Assembly: GCA_019118885.1 (NCBI GenBank)
Contig: DWYB01000026.1
Span: 1 to 64,000 of the forward strand
Length of the DNA: 64,000 nucleotides
Source of the DNA: Candidatus Mediterraneibacter surreyensis
Lineage (GTDB): Bacteria > Bacillota > Clostridia > Lachnospirales > Lachnospiraceae
Direction of reading: 5' to 3'
Shown: piece after piece, positions 1-7,387 of the stretch
Layout of the letters: each line of letters begins with the position of its first letter
How positions within the stretch are numbered: the stretch's first letter is position 1
Made by a program: the position numbers and the translations under genes
The notes under the pieces: generated by a model
What the model saw: only the letters and a program-made list of their open reading frames with translations
What the model was told of the DNA's origin: nothing
The model's database searches: none

Positions 1-131
1 CAATGATGGTTTCGTATGTAAAAAATAATACGCCATATTTTACATATCATAGCTCAAATAGATATAGACGGAGTTTAAATCAAGTTTTGCAAGATTGGAA
101 GGGAGGTACTTTTTACGCATATAGAACATAG
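1..131 (+). CDS. 3' end of an upstream gene (partial), possible amidase-domain protein
   Basis: An open frame enters from the left edge (codons counted from base 3) and stops at TAG 129-131, giving 42 residues that end in TFYAYRT. The stretch PYFTYHSSNRYRRSLNQVL resembles the C-terminal His-containing end of putative amidase domains (PF12671 type), but this is a memory-based match over a short segment. The ribosome binding site of the next gene (GGGAGGT, 101-107) lies inside this reading frame, so the two genes are probably translationally coupled. The true start is outside the window. Confidence 0.45.
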   Translation, partial: MMVSYVKNNTPYFTYHSSNRYRRSLNQVLQDWKGGTFYAYRT

Positions 132-147
132 AAAAATCTTTATCATA

Positions 148-507
148 GTGATTGTAATAATTGCTTTTTCTGTTTTTCTGCGTTGTTTAGTTTCTTTAAA
201 TCGAAAGAATGTTGCTTATAGCAAAGAAACAGTAAATACATATGTCCAGAAAATTGAAAAATGTACGAATGAAAAAGATAGAAAAAAATTAGAGCAAGTT
301 GTACAGAATGAAACGGCTGTCAATCAATTATTGGAAGATTTTTTTGATGATGATATGATTATCAAAGAAATGAACTATTATAATCTTACTGATACTGTAT
401 TAAGAGTTGAATTACAGTGCGAGATTAAAAAAGAAGTAAAGACTTATCTTATTATGATAGATAATAAAAATCCCAAATGGGAAACATATGTAACTGGTTT
501 TATCTAA
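148..507 (+). CDS. small membrane-anchored hypothetical protein, start codon uncertain
   Basis: I do not recognise this 119-residue protein. It begins with a hydrophobic segment (about residues 1-15) followed by a charged, Lys/Glu-rich part and ends in WETYVTGFI, consistent with a single N-terminal membrane anchor and an extracytoplasmic domain. The start is a puzzle: the only good Shine-Dalgarno (GGGAGGT, 101-107) points to an in-frame ACG at 115 with 7-base spacing, which would add a natural-looking N-terminus ending HRKIFIIVIV. The first conventional start is GTG 148, which has no ribosome binding site. It follows the truncated upstream gene and precedes another small membrane protein in the same direction. 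Confidence 0.6.
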   Translation: MIVIIAFSVFLRCLVSLNRKNVAYSKETVNTYVQKIEKCTNEKDRKKLEQVVQNETAVNQLLEDFFDDDMIIKEMNYYNLTDTVLRVELQCEIKKEVKTYLIMIDNKNPKWETYVTGFI

Positions 508-540
508 TGAAATTAGAGAGTACAAAGAGGGTTCTTTATA

Positions 541-804
541 ATGGCTAAAATAAAAATGTGGATTGTTTTATTCATTGTCGGCATAGTCATGATTTTAGGT
601 GCTTCGGAAAATTACTACAATCTGACATTCAGTCTGTCTGTTGAGACGAGTTTAAAAAGTAAAAGTACGAATCCAAAAAGGATACAGCGTGAAGTAATGA
701 AAGTATATCGTAGAGCAGCAGGACGGGAAGAGCGAAAGGCTGAACAGGAGCGAAAGCGCGAACTCAAACAACAGAAACGAAAACAGAAACACAGAGGCAG
801 ATAA
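541..804 (+). CDS. small basic membrane protein, hypothetical
   Basis: This 87-residue protein has one N-terminal transmembrane segment (about residues 7-21, WIVLFIVGIVMILGA) and a strongly basic C-terminal half rich in Arg, Lys, Gln and Glu (residues 50-87) likely to be helical and nucleic-acid or membrane-surface binding. No family recognised. The ribosome binding site is AGAGGG about 8 bases upstream. The stop codon sits inside the loop of a terminator hairpin, so the last codons form the hairpin's left arm. It probably ends a short operon with the two preceding small genes. Confidence 0.6.
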   Translation: MAKIKMWIVLFIVGIVMILGASENYYNLTFSLSVETSLKSKSTNPKRIQREVMKVYRRAAGREERKAEQERKRELKQQKRKQKHRGR

Positions 805-817
805 CGCCTCTGTGTTT
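787..817 (+). terminator. intrinsic terminator overlapping the stop codon
   Basis: A perfect 12-bp stem (787-798 with 806-817, AAACACAGAGGC and its complement) encloses a 7-base loop that contains the TAA stop of the preceding gene. The T-tract is weak, so it may be leaky or act as an mRNA-stabilising hairpin. Confidence 0.6.
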
Positions 818-880
818 CAAATAGTCAGGGCTCGGAAAAGAATCCTTAAAAGTGAAAGTTATTTTTATGGAGCAAGCGTT

Positions 881-1321
881 ATGATAAGAAGATTACAGAA
901 ACCAGATATTGATACAGTATCTGATATTTGGCTTGAGGCAAACAGAGACACCCATGATTTTATTCCGGCAGAATACTGGGAAAATGAATTTCTTCCGGTA
1001 AAGGAAATGCTCCTTCAGGCAGAGGTGTATGTCTATACAGACGAATATAAAAATGAGATTGAGGGATTTGTTGGACTGGATCAGGAATATATCGCGGGCA
1101 TCTTTGTCCGAAAGGAAGCACGGTCCAAAGGAATCGGCAAAGCGCTTCTGGATTTTGTGAAAGGGAAGAAACAGGAGTTGACATTGAATGTATACCAGAA
1201 GAATGAGCGTGCTGTCAGATTTTATGAGCGGGAGAGATTTTATATCGTAGAAAGCACTATGGATGAGAGTACAGGTGAGAAAGAATATCTGATGAGATGG
1301 AGTTGTAAGGTCAATATATAA
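881..1321 (+). CDS. GNAT-family N-acetyltransferase
   Basis: A 146-residue protein of the GNAT fold, transferring an acetyl group from acetyl-CoA to an unknown amine. The acetyl-CoA pyrophosphate loop reads ARSKGIGKALL (motif A, R-x-x-G-x-G), preceded by a beta strand YIAGIFV and followed by the ERAVRFYERERFY motif-B region usual in small bacterial GNATs. I chose ATG 881, which has GGAG 8 bases upstream; an upstream in-frame ATG at 812 lies within the terminator hairpin of the previous gene and is not credible. It is followed 23 bases later by another GNAT gene, so they may be co-transcribed. Confidence 0.85.
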   Translation: MIRRLQKPDIDTVSDIWLEANRDTHDFIPAEYWENEFLPVKEMLLQAEVYVYTDEYKNEIEGFVGLDQEYIAGIFVRKEARSKGIGKALLDFVKGKKQELTLNVYQKNERAVRFYERERFYIVESTMDESTGEKEYLMRWSCKVNI

Positions 1322-1344
1322 GAAGGAGATTATGAAGATAAAAT

Positions 1345-1818
1345 ATGGATTATACGATTCGTGAAATGCGGAAGGAAGAATATCCTCTGCTAAAAGATTT
1401 TTTGTATGAGGCTGTTTATGTACCGGAAGGAGCTGATCCTCCGAATAGAGCGATTATAGATTCACCTGAATTGCAGGTGTATATCCGAGGCTTTGGAAAC
1501 TCCAGGCATGATCATGCTCTGGCCGCTATAGTGGATGGCGTCATCGCGGGAGCTGTGTGGACGCGAATCATGGATGACTATGGACATATCGATGATGAGA
1601 CACCGTCGCTTGCAATATCCGTACATAAAGGATACAGGAACTCGGGAATCGGAACAGCATTGCTGAAAGAAATGCTTTCATATTTGAAGTTGAAAGGATA
1701 TCCGGCGGTGTCCCTGTCTGTACAGAAAGCTAACTATGCTTTATCTATGTATCAAAAAGCCGGGTTCTATGTTGTGAATGAAAATGACGAAGAGTATATT
1801 ATGGCAGTTCAACTATGA
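1345..1818 (+). CDS. GNAT-family N-acetyltransferase
   Basis: A 157-residue GNAT enzyme. The acetyl-CoA loop is YRNSGIGTALLKEML in the middle of the protein, with the typical C-terminal NYALSMYQKAGFYVV segment. Substrate is not predictable. An AAGGAG site lies about 15 bases upstream of the chosen ATG; a nearer ATG at 1332 is out of frame and encodes only a few residues. It is adjacent to, but quite different from, the preceding GNAT, so this is a pair of unrelated paralogues rather than a recent duplication. Confidence 0.85.
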   Translation: MDYTIREMRKEEYPLLKDFLYEAVYVPEGADPPNRAIIDSPELQVYIRGFGNSRHDHALAAIVDGVIAGAVWTRIMDDYGHIDDETPSLAISVHKGYRNSGIGTALLKEMLSYLKLKGYPAVSLSVQKANYALSMYQKAGFYVVNENDEEYIMAVQL

Positions 1819-1870
1819 TAACAGTCATAATATAGAGAGATAAATCCAGACAGGAAGGAGTTGATATCCT

Positions 1871-2545
1871 ATGTCGAAGAAAAAAATTATTATTTCAGCA
1901 GTTATTCTGATTCTGCTGGTCACAGCAGGCTGTATTGCCTGGCGCTGCCGCTACTATTTTATCGGAACGAGCAGTGCGGAAGTTCAGGCAAAAGAGAATA
2001 AAGACTTTGGAATAGCAGACTTCCACAGTTCCGTGGACAAGGATGGAGACGGGATTGACGATCAGGCGGATATCCTGCAGGGAGCGAGAGACTATATTGC
2101 CACAAAACCGGTTTATAAAAGCAAATATTATTCTACAGGATATCCTGACGATAAGTATGGAGTCTGTACGGATCTCGTGGCAAATGCATTGCGAAACGCC
2201 GGCTATGATCTTATGGAACTGGTAAATGAGGACATCAGCGCGCATCCAGAAGATTATGATATTGAGGAGCCGGATATTAACATTGATTTCCGGAGAGTGA
2301 ACAATCTGAAGGTATATTTCGCCCATACAGCAATTCCACTCACAACAGATATTTATGATATCAGCCAGTGGCAGGGCGGGGATATTGTGATTTTTGAGAA
2401 TCATATAGGCATTGTTTCTGATAAGAGAAATGATGACGGCGTGTCTTATGTAATCCATCACAATGATCCGTTTCAAAAGTCTTATGAGGAGGATATTCTT
2501 GAGAGCAGAGATGATATTACAGGACATTACCGGATCAGTGAATGA
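1871..2545 (+). CDS. DUF1287-family exported protein
   Basis: A 224-residue protein with an N-terminal signal or anchor (residues 4-21); the sequence TAGC near residue 21 fits a lipobox, so a lipoprotein is possible. The mature part matches the DUF1287 family, which belongs to the NlpC/P60-like papain fold: GVCTDLVANALRNAGY holds the candidate catalytic Cys, and WQGGDIVIFENHIGIVSD holds the candidate His. A DKDGDGIDD segment resembles a dockerin-type calcium loop. The likely role is in the cell envelope, perhaps peptidoglycan or ester cleavage, but no function has been established for the family. Ribosome binding site AGGAGT at 1855-1862. Confidence 0.8.
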   Translation: MSKKKIIISAVILILLVTAGCIAWRCRYYFIGTSSAEVQAKENKDFGIADFHSSVDKDGDGIDDQADILQGARDYIATKPVYKSKYYSTGYPDDKYGVCTDLVANALRNAGYDLMELVNEDISAHPEDYDIEEPDINIDFRRVNNLKVYFAHTAIPLTTDIYDISQWQGGDIVIFENHIGIVSDKRNDDGVSYVIHHNDPFQKSYEEDILESRDDITGHYRISE

Positions 2546-2605
2546 GAGCAGCAGATGGAAAATGAAGGGGATTAACAGATGAAAGAGGGGAGCCGGAGGA
2601 AAGTT

Positions 2606-3205
2606 ATGGAGAGATGTCCGTGGTGTATGTGCAATGAAAAGATGATCCGCTACCATGATGAAGAATGGGGTGTTCCTGTGTATGATGATCATAAGCAGTT
2701 TGAATTTCTGATGATGGAGGTTATGCAGTGCGGACTCAACTGGAATATGATGATTCAGAAGAGGGAGATATTCAGAAAATGTTTTGATAATTTCAACTTT
2801 GACAAAGTGGCTGCATACGGCGAAGAAGATATTCAGAGGATCATGGAAACAGAGGGGATGATCCGTTCGAAACGAAAGATTGAAGCCGTGATACATAATG
2901 CCCGATGTTTCCAGGAGATTCGCAGAGAGTTCGGATCTTTCAGCGATTACATCTGGGGATTTACGGAAGGAAAAACGTATCTTTATAACGGTCATCAGAA
3001 AGGACAGATCCCGGCGAGGAACGGGCTGTCAGACAGGGTAAGCAAAGATTTGAAGAAACGCGGCCTGAAGTATATGGGATCTGTGACAGTTTACTCCCAT
3101 CTGCAGGCGTGCGGGATCATCAATGATCACATGGAATCATGTTTTCGGTATGGCGAGCTACTGGAAGTGACAGATGCGGTCCATAAAAGAAGAGACCACG
3201 AGTAA
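2606..3205 (+). CDS. tag: DNA-3-methyladenine glycosylase I
   Basis: Removes 3-methyladenine from alkylated DNA, the first step of base excision repair. With the start at ATG 2606 (GGAGGA 5 bases upstream) the protein is 199 residues and the zinc-snap ligands fall at Cys4, His17, His175 and Cys179, the same numbers as in E. coli Tag; Glu38, the base-contacting acid, is also conserved. This agreement argues against the longer frame opening at 2579. The N-terminus MERCPWC and the YHDEEWGVP block are family hallmarks. It lies 33 bases after the DUF1287 gene but is unlikely to be functionally linked to it. Confidence 0.95.
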   Translation: MERCPWCMCNEKMIRYHDEEWGVPVYDDHKQFEFLMMEVMQCGLNWNMMIQKREIFRKCFDNFNFDKVAAYGEEDIQRIMETEGMIRSKRKIEAVIHNARCFQEIRREFGSFSDYIWGFTEGKTYLYNGHQKGQIPARNGLSDRVSKDLKKRGLKYMGSVTVYSHLQACGIINDHMESCFRYGELLEVTDAVHKRRDHE

Positions 3206-3312
3206 AGATTATATGTTGTTACCAGAATGGAAACATACAGAATCAGGAATGGAACTTTTCACCTGAAATGCAGTGTTATATAGTTGGGATAAAGAAAAGG
3301 AGGCTGTGTAAT

Positions 3313-3768
3313 ATGGCATTAGGTGAGAATATTAAAAGGCTGAGAGAGGATCACTCCCTGACTCAGCAGCAACTGGCGGATAAGCTGTATGTATCAAGGC
3401 AGACAGTATGCCGGTGGGAGAACGGCAGCAGATGCCCGGATCTTATCATGGCAAAAAAACTGGCAGTGGAGCTGGATATCAGTCTGGACGAACTGATATC
3501 AGATGAGGATCTGAAAGAGTTCACAAAAAATGATCTTCCGTTTCATTCCGATATCGTAAAAAGAAGGAAAGAACTGGAGGAAAAACAGAAACAGATCATG
3601 GAGTTTATCCAGCTTGTCGGCGGGATATTTCTGCTGGTTTCAGTTTTTTGCCGGATACAGTTGGAAATCCGGGTTCCGGTATGGTGTATCGTACTTGCGC
3701 TGTGTGCGGAAGGCGTGGCATTTTCAGCCCGATACTTCATCTCCAGGAAGCTGGATCGATTATATTGA
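3313..3768 (+). CDS. XRE-family transcriptional regulator with C-terminal membrane segments
   Basis: A 151-residue protein. Residues 1-60 form a Cro/C1-type helix-turn-helix (NIKRLREDHSLTQQQLADKL, then VSRQTVCRWENG). A short charged linker follows, and the C-terminal half carries two hydrophobic segments separated by a short basic turn, so the regulator is probably membrane-tethered. Such HTH-plus-membrane proteins are common in Firmicutes and are often sensors of envelope state, though no signal is known here. Start ATG 3313 has AAAGGAGG at 3297-3304. The stop lies 10 bases before the next gene, which suggests co-transcription with the GNAT. Confidence 0.85.
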   Translation: MALGENIKRLREDHSLTQQQLADKLYVSRQTVCRWENGSRCPDLIMAKKLAVELDISLDELISDEDLKEFTKNDLPFHSDIVKRRKELEEKQKQIMEFIQLVGGIFLLVSVFCRIQLEIRVPVWCIVLALCAEGVAFSARYFISRKLDRLY

Positions 3769-3778
3769 GAGGAATTTT

Positions 3779-4516
3779 ATGAAACAGTTAATTGAAAATA
3801 GAGTTGAAGAACTGCTTTCCGGTCAGTTCTGTTTATGCAGATCCTGCCTGCAGAGCAAGCGTACTGTTTTCTCTGTAAAGCCAGACACAAAAAAGCCGTA
3901 TCTCAAGATACTGGCGTATAAAAACTGCATTGCTGTCTGTTCATCGGAAGAATTATCCGATGGAATCAGAGCTCTTCTGCAGGGAAAAGGCAGAGATGAG
4001 ATATTTGAACTGCCGTTCGTCTATGGACAGACAATCCACTATGTGCCGGACTACGGTCATTGTCAGTATACAGCTGCGTGTTCTCAATATAAATGTGATG
4101 TCCTTTTTGATGAAGATATCTTGTCTTTGCGCGGCCTGACCGGTTTTGACAATTCACTGGTCTTTGAGGAGAACGGCAGTACGGCGGCAAGAGCGGTCTG
4201 TATTGCAAGAGACGGAAAACAGATCATTGGCATAGCCGGAGCATCAGAGACTCCGGCAGATTCATTTTGGGAGATCGGCATTGATGTTGTAGAAAAATAC
4301 CGTGGGAAAGGACTGGGAACATACCTCGTGAGCAGACTTACAGATGAGCTTATGGAACGGGATATTGTGCCGTTTTATTCTGCATCTGTAACGAATATAG
4401 GATCGCAGAGGACTGCCCACAGGAGCGGATACATACCGGTGTGGGTTGATACATTCGGAACAATACTGGACGGAAGTTCTGTATATGATGATATAGTTGG
4501 GAAGATAAGCTTCTGA
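3779..4516 (+). CDS. GNAT-family N-acetyltransferase, two-domain
   Basis: A 245-residue protein. The C-terminal 110 residues form a GNAT domain with the acetyl-CoA loop VEKYRGKGLGTYLVSRL and the TNIGSQRTAHRSGY segment typical of this subgroup. The N-terminal half is Cys-rich (CLCRSCLQSK) and matches the accessory N-domain of similar long GNATs of Firmicutes. The ATG 3779 start was chosen because GAGAGG sits 6-12 bases upstream, immediately after the stop of the XRE regulator gene; the frame is open further upstream only because it shadows that gene. Substrate unknown. Confidence 0.8.
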   Translation: MKQLIENRVEELLSGQFCLCRSCLQSKRTVFSVKPDTKKPYLKILAYKNCIAVCSSEELSDGIRALLQGKGRDEIFELPFVYGQTIHYVPDYGHCQYTAACSQYKCDVLFDEDILSLRGLTGFDNSLVFEENGSTAARAVCIARDGKQIIGIAGASETPADSFWEIGIDVVEKYRGKGLGTYLVSRLTDELMERDIVPFYSASVTNIGSQRTAHRSGYIPVWVDTFGTILDGSSVYDDIVGKISF

Positions 4517-4541
4517 AAGGGGCAGAACTGTATTTACCACT

Positions 4542-4643
4542 TTGGTAAAACCACTCCCGTTATGGTTCGCAGGGATATATCTTGCAATTTTGATCGCAGA
4601 TATGGTATTCTGGCTGGTGCGTATATTTATGGCGCGAAAATGA
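4542..4643 (+). CDS. possible membrane micro-protein (33 residues)
   Basis: A short frame opening with TTG at 4542 and ending TGA 4641-4643 encodes a nearly all-hydrophobic segment (LPLWFAGIYLAILIADMVFW) followed by RIFMARK, the composition of a single-pass membrane peptide with positive-inside tail. There is no convincing ribosome binding site at the right spacing (GAAAGGGG lies about 20 bases upstream), so this may instead be the decayed 3' end of a larger membrane protein gene. The residue pattern is too coherent to ignore, but expression is unproven. Confidence 0.3.
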   Translation: MVKPLPLWFAGIYLAILIADMVFWLVRIFMARK

Positions 4644-4662
4644 GAGGAAAGAGGGAATTCCT

Positions 4663-4950
4663 ATGAACAGGAAAAGATATGAATATGAGGGGATAATTCA
4701 TTGCATTCCGGACAGAGGAGGAGCATACGTTATTTTTCCGTGGAATATCAGGGAAGAATTTGGCAGGGGCCGGGTGAAAGTCCATGCAGAATTTGACGGA
4801 CAACCATATGACGGGAGCATTGTGAATATGGGAGTAAAATACAAGGACGGTTCAGTCTGCTATATTATCGGCATTACAAAAGCCATCCGCACTAAGATAA
4901 ACAAAGGGGATGGCGATTGTGTCCATGTTATGATTCAGGAAAGAGGATAG
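4663..4950 (+). CDS. DUF1905 domain-containing protein
   Basis: A 95-residue protein that matches the small DUF1905 beta-barrel family (opening with YEYEGIIHCIPDRGGAYVIFPW, closing with KAIRTKINKGDGDCVHVMIQ). DUF1905 is often fused to or adjacent to bacteriocin-protection (YdeI/OmpD-associated) domains; here it stands alone. Function unknown. Ribosome binding site AGAGGGAATTCCT precedes ATG 4663. Its stop codon (4948-4950) directly abuts the stop of the convergent Rpn nuclease gene (4951), and its transcript probably ends at a hairpin inside that gene's 3' end. Confidence 0.8.
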   Translation: MNRKRYEYEGIIHCIPDRGGAYVIFPWNIREEFGRGRVKVHAEFDGQPYDGSIVNMGVKYKDGSVCYIIGITKAIRTKINKGDGDCVHVMIQERG

Positions 4951-5910
4951 CTATAGTCCTTTCCAATACTTATCCAGATATTTTTCAGCCTCTTCTTTTG
5001 AGAGGCTGTATTTTTCTTTCAGCTTTATATGTGCATCTTGCCGGGAAATGTTCAGCTCCTGTAAAGTAGACAGAAGCTGCAAAATACCATTTTCACGTTC
5101 GGAAGAAATGCCTTCAGCTTTACCAGTTTTATATCCTTCAGCTTTACCGGTTTCATATCCTTCGCTTCGCAGTGTTTTATCATGCAGTTCCTTATCATAT
5201 GTTTCCAAAATCATCTGGATCACCTCTGCTTTTTGATCTGTCAGGATATCCGTCAGAATATTTTTACTGATGCAGTTGTCCACGGCACGGGAAACAGCCT
5301 GATCCAGTGGGGTGTCTGCCGAGAGTTCCCGGCGTACTGCATCTACGAAAACGGCATATTCTTTTAATCGTTTGCATTTTTCCATTAATTCTTTATTATG
5401 TCCGTAGTTGATGTTAAGCATAATGGCAATGCATTCCAGACAGGGAGCTTTGGACGAAGCCGGTGTTTCAAACAATTCACTCAGTTTCAAGATAAACTGG
5501 TCGGGTTCTGCGGAAGTTCCGTTATAAAAGACAAAATACTGTGGAAAGGGCAATTTTTTCGGTGTGGATGTATAAATGTCTATTTTATTTTTTATGATAT
5601 ACTTTTCATACAGCTTAGCCAGATACATTAGTCCGCGGACAGGCATATTCGGATTGAATGTGCTTTGATGTTCGTATAGATTCATCATCCCGCTGATCAG
5701 AAAGGAAATATCATTTTTCTTTGTCAGATACAATACATTCCCAAGCGTATTAACTTCTAATTCGGCAGGGTTACTGTAATTGCTTCCGTTCACTGCATTA
5801 TAAAGTGACAGCAGATCTTCCTTTTTCTGAAATACCAGGCGGAAGAGTCCGTCTTTATATTCCCTGTTTGTGGTTGGATATTCCTGATCAATATATGGTT
5901 TATGTTTCAA
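4951..5910 (-). CDS. Rpn-family recombination-promoting nuclease (PD-(D/E)XK transposase-like)
   Basis: A 319-residue protein of the Rpn / PDDEXK_2 type (formerly 'transposase_31 / PD-(D/E)XK nuclease family transposase'). The N-terminal block REYKDGLFRLVFQKKEDLL is the family signature, with the nuclease core in residues 10-170 (YLTKKNDISFLI, YEHQSTFNPNMPVR and LPFPQYFVFYNGT). Residues 255-275 contain a tandem repeat GYETGKAEGYKTGKAEG, the length-variable linker seen in this family, before a C-terminal helical domain ending EEAEKYLDKYWKGL. The start is TTG 5910 with GGAGGTG about 8 bases upstream. Rpn proteins are multicopy DNA endonucleases tied to horizontal gene transfer and phage defence. 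A remnant of a second copy lies at 19068-19211. Confidence 0.85.
   Translation of the reverse strand: MKHKPYIDQEYPTTNREYKDGLFRLVFQKKEDLLSLYNAVNGSNYSNPAELEVNTLGNVLYLTKKNDISFLISGMMNLYEHQSTFNPNMPVRGLMYLAKLYEKYIIKNKIDIYTSTPKKLPFPQYFVFYNGTSAEPDQFILKLSELFETPASSKAPCLECIAIMLNINYGHNKELMEKCKRLKEYAVFVDAVRRELSADTPLDQAVSRAVDNCISKNILTDILTDQKAEVIQMILETYDKELHDKTLRSEGYETGKAEGYKTGKAEGISSERENGILQLLSTLQELNISRQDAHIKLKEKYSLSKEEAEKYLDKYWKGL
4986..5018 (+). terminator. terminator for the DUF1905 transcript, inside the Rpn 3' end
   Basis: CAGCCTCT (4986-4993) pairs with AGAGGCTG (5001-5008), followed on the + strand by TATTTTTCTTT. The hairpin lies in the antisense strand of the last codons of the Rpn gene and would stop rightward transcription from DUF1905. 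Confidence 0.55.
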
Positions 5911-5923
5911 TAATTACACCTCC

Positions 5924-5952
5924 ATTATAGGAAATAAAATGAGTAGTTGCAA
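5924..5952 (-). promoter_or_regulatory. sigma-A promoter candidate for the Rpn gene
   Basis: Read on the minus strand: -35 TTGCAA (5952-5947), 17-base spacer, -10 TATAAT (5929-5924). The Shine-Dalgarno GGAGGTG follows the -10 almost directly, so the transcript would have a very short leader; either the leader is minimal or a second promoter is used. Confidence 0.5.
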
Positions 5953-6151
5953 CCTTTCGTGAGCTCAAACAAAAGGAAAGTCTGGCGGAAACCGCCTGAT
6001 AAGATCTTTAAGATTAAAGACCGCTGCAAAGGCAGCATACGGGAAAAGAAAATTCCGTAGTTGTTTATTATAGTTTATAACATGTGGGAAAAACAATATG
6101 GCATATTATACAAAAGTATAGACACTGGATTGTGAAGAATGATACAATAGT

Positions 6152-6180
6152 TTGGCAGTATGAAAAACTGACACTATAGT
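6152..6180 (+). promoter_or_regulatory. sigma-A promoter for the nitroreductase gene
   Basis: -35 TTGGCA (6152-6157), 17-base spacer, -10 TATAGT (6175-6180), ending 28 bases before the GTG start of the nitroreductase. Confidence 0.6.
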
Positions 6181-6208
6181 GTAGAAAAGGAAAGGCGGCT
6201 TGATTATT

Positions 6209-6796
6209 GTGATACATGCTGTAACAGCCAGGCGAAGTATACGAAAATACAGATCAGATGAAGTGCCTCTTCCATATATAGAAGAAATTTTAAAAGCCGG
6301 TACGCTGGCCCCATCATCGAAGAACAGACAACCATGGAGGTTTACAGTTGTTCAGGGAAAAGCGAAAAAAGAGATGCTCTCGGCTATGGAGAGAGGACTG
6401 AACCGGGAGAGAAAAAATCCGTTGTTGCCCGGAAGTGTGAAACTGCTAAAGGGAGCGGAATATACTTTGAGTATTATGAAACAGGCACCGGTGATTATAT
6501 TTGTGGTAAACAGAAATGGAACAGACATCCGAAAAGATCTGGACACTGAAGAGCGTATTTACGAAATTTGTAATGCACAGTCTATTGGAGCTGCAATAGA
6601 AAATATGACCTTGACAGCAACAGAGCTTGGACTTGGAAGTCTGTGGATCTGTGATACTTATTTCGCATATGAGGAATTAACGGAATGGCTGGGAACAGAG
6701 GGCGCACTTTATGCAGCACTGGCAGTAGGATACGCAGATGAAAGTCCTGCTCCAAGACCGCGAAAAGATATAAACAGTATTACGGAATGGAGATAA
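6209..6796 (+). CDS. nitroreductase-family FMN oxidoreductase
   Basis: A 195-residue flavoprotein of the nitroreductase fold that reduces nitro, quinone or other electrophiles with NAD(P)H. The N-terminus AVTARRSIRKYRSDEVP and the APSSKNRQPWRFTVV block bind FMN; SIGAAIENMTLTATELGLGSLWIC is the conserved helix and strand of the core. Physiological substrate unknown. GTG 6209 is preferred (AAAGGCGG about 10 bases upstream); a TTG at 6200 is an alternative start. It has its own promoter at 6152-6180 and is followed 22 bases later by the HD-domain gene, so the two are probably co-transcribed. Confidence 0.88.
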   Translation: MIHAVTARRSIRKYRSDEVPLPYIEEILKAGTLAPSSKNRQPWRFTVVQGKAKKEMLSAMERGLNRERKNPLLPGSVKLLKGAEYTLSIMKQAPVIIFVVNRNGTDIRKDLDTEERIYEICNAQSIGAAIENMTLTATELGLGSLWICDTYFAYEELTEWLGTEGALYAALAVGYADESPAPRPRKDINSITEWR

Positions 6797-6818
6797 CTTG
6801 GATAGGAGAGACAGAAGT

Positions 6819-7313
6819 ATGAAAGAAAAAATTGTAAATAAGATGATTGATTTTTACAGGGGAAACCGTTCGGATGTGCGGCATTTCCTGAAGGTATATG
6901 CCTATGCACAGACGATAGGCCTTCTGGAAGGACTGGATGAAAAGACGCAGGACACGCTGGAGATCGCGGCGATCGTTCATGACATCGCCTGTCCGCTCTG
7001 CCGGGAGAAGTACGGTAATACAAACGGAAATCATCAGGAGGCGGAGAGTGAGCCGTTGCTTCGGATCTTTCTTTCGGAGTTTTCTCTTCCGGAGGAGATG
7101 GAAGAACGCATTATCTATCTGGTGACGCATCATCATACTTATACGGATGTAGAAGGAATGGATTATCAGATTCTTCTGGAAGCGGATTATCTGGTAAATG
7201 CGGACGAATCCCAGTACAGCCATGAGGCGATCTGTAAGTTCAGGGAGCGTGTGTTTAAGACGAAAAGCGGCACGCATATGCTGGATTCCATATATTCATT
7301 AACAGAGGCATAA
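6819..7313 (+). CDS. HD-domain phosphohydrolase-like protein
   Basis: A 164-residue metal-dependent HD-superfamily protein. Visible ligands are His at HFLKVYAYAQ near residue 28, the HD doublet in AAIVHDIACP, and further His/Asp in YLVTHHHTYTDVEG and LEADYLVNADES, the order found in small nucleotide-phosphohydrolase-like HD proteins. The substrate is not predictable. The start ATG 6819 has AGGAGAG 8 bases upstream; the in-frame frame from 6798 lacks a site. It ends in a REP-like hairpin at 7311-7339 whose left arm includes the stop codon. Confidence 0.8.
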   Translation: MKEKIVNKMIDFYRGNRSDVRHFLKVYAYAQTIGLLEGLDEKTQDTLEIAAIVHDIACPLCREKYGNTNGNHQEAESEPLLRIFLSEFSLPEEMEERIIYLVTHHHTYTDVEGMDYQILLEADYLVNADESQYSHEAICKFRERVFKTKSGTHMLDSIYSLTEA

Positions 7314-7339
7314 CAGTTCAGACTATGCCTGTACTGTTA
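7311..7339. repeat. REP-like intergenic hairpin, copy 1
   Basis: TAACAGTTCAG (7311-7321) pairs with CTGTACTGTTA (7329-7339), 10 of 11 positions, loop ACTATGC. The same arm sequence with a mismatch at the same place recurs at 57201-57239 with an unrelated loop, which points to a dispersed repeat family rather than a gene-specific terminator. There is no T-tract. Confidence 0.5.
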
Positions 7340-7387
7340 CCCAGAGATTTATGTTAGGCAGAGAAATCTGCAGCGGGAGGTGCCGGA

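Larger units (their letters stand above)
5911..6199. other. hairpin-rich intergenic region between Rpn and nitroreductase
   Basis: This 289-base divergent spacer holds a promoter for each flanking gene and, between them, a run of short perfect hairpins: GGCGG/CCGCC (5984-5996), TCTTTA/TAAAGA (6005-6020), GCTGC/GCAGC (6023-6036), and ACGG/CCGT (6039-6057). I do not recognise a known riboswitch or ncRNA class. A palindrome TATACaaaaGTATA lies at about 6107-6120. Confidence 0.4.

Noticed and set aside
1895..2995. 366-codon minus-strand open frame
   Set aside because: It lies wholly opposite the well-supported DUF1287 and tag genes, has no family resemblance and no ribosome binding site; the low-complexity His/Ile/Leu composition is that of an antisense shadow.
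5980..6040. Possible cyclic-di-GMP riboswitch (CTGCAAAGGCAGC resembles part of the conserved core)
   Set aside because: The rest of the consensus, including the second helix and tetraloop receptor, is absent.
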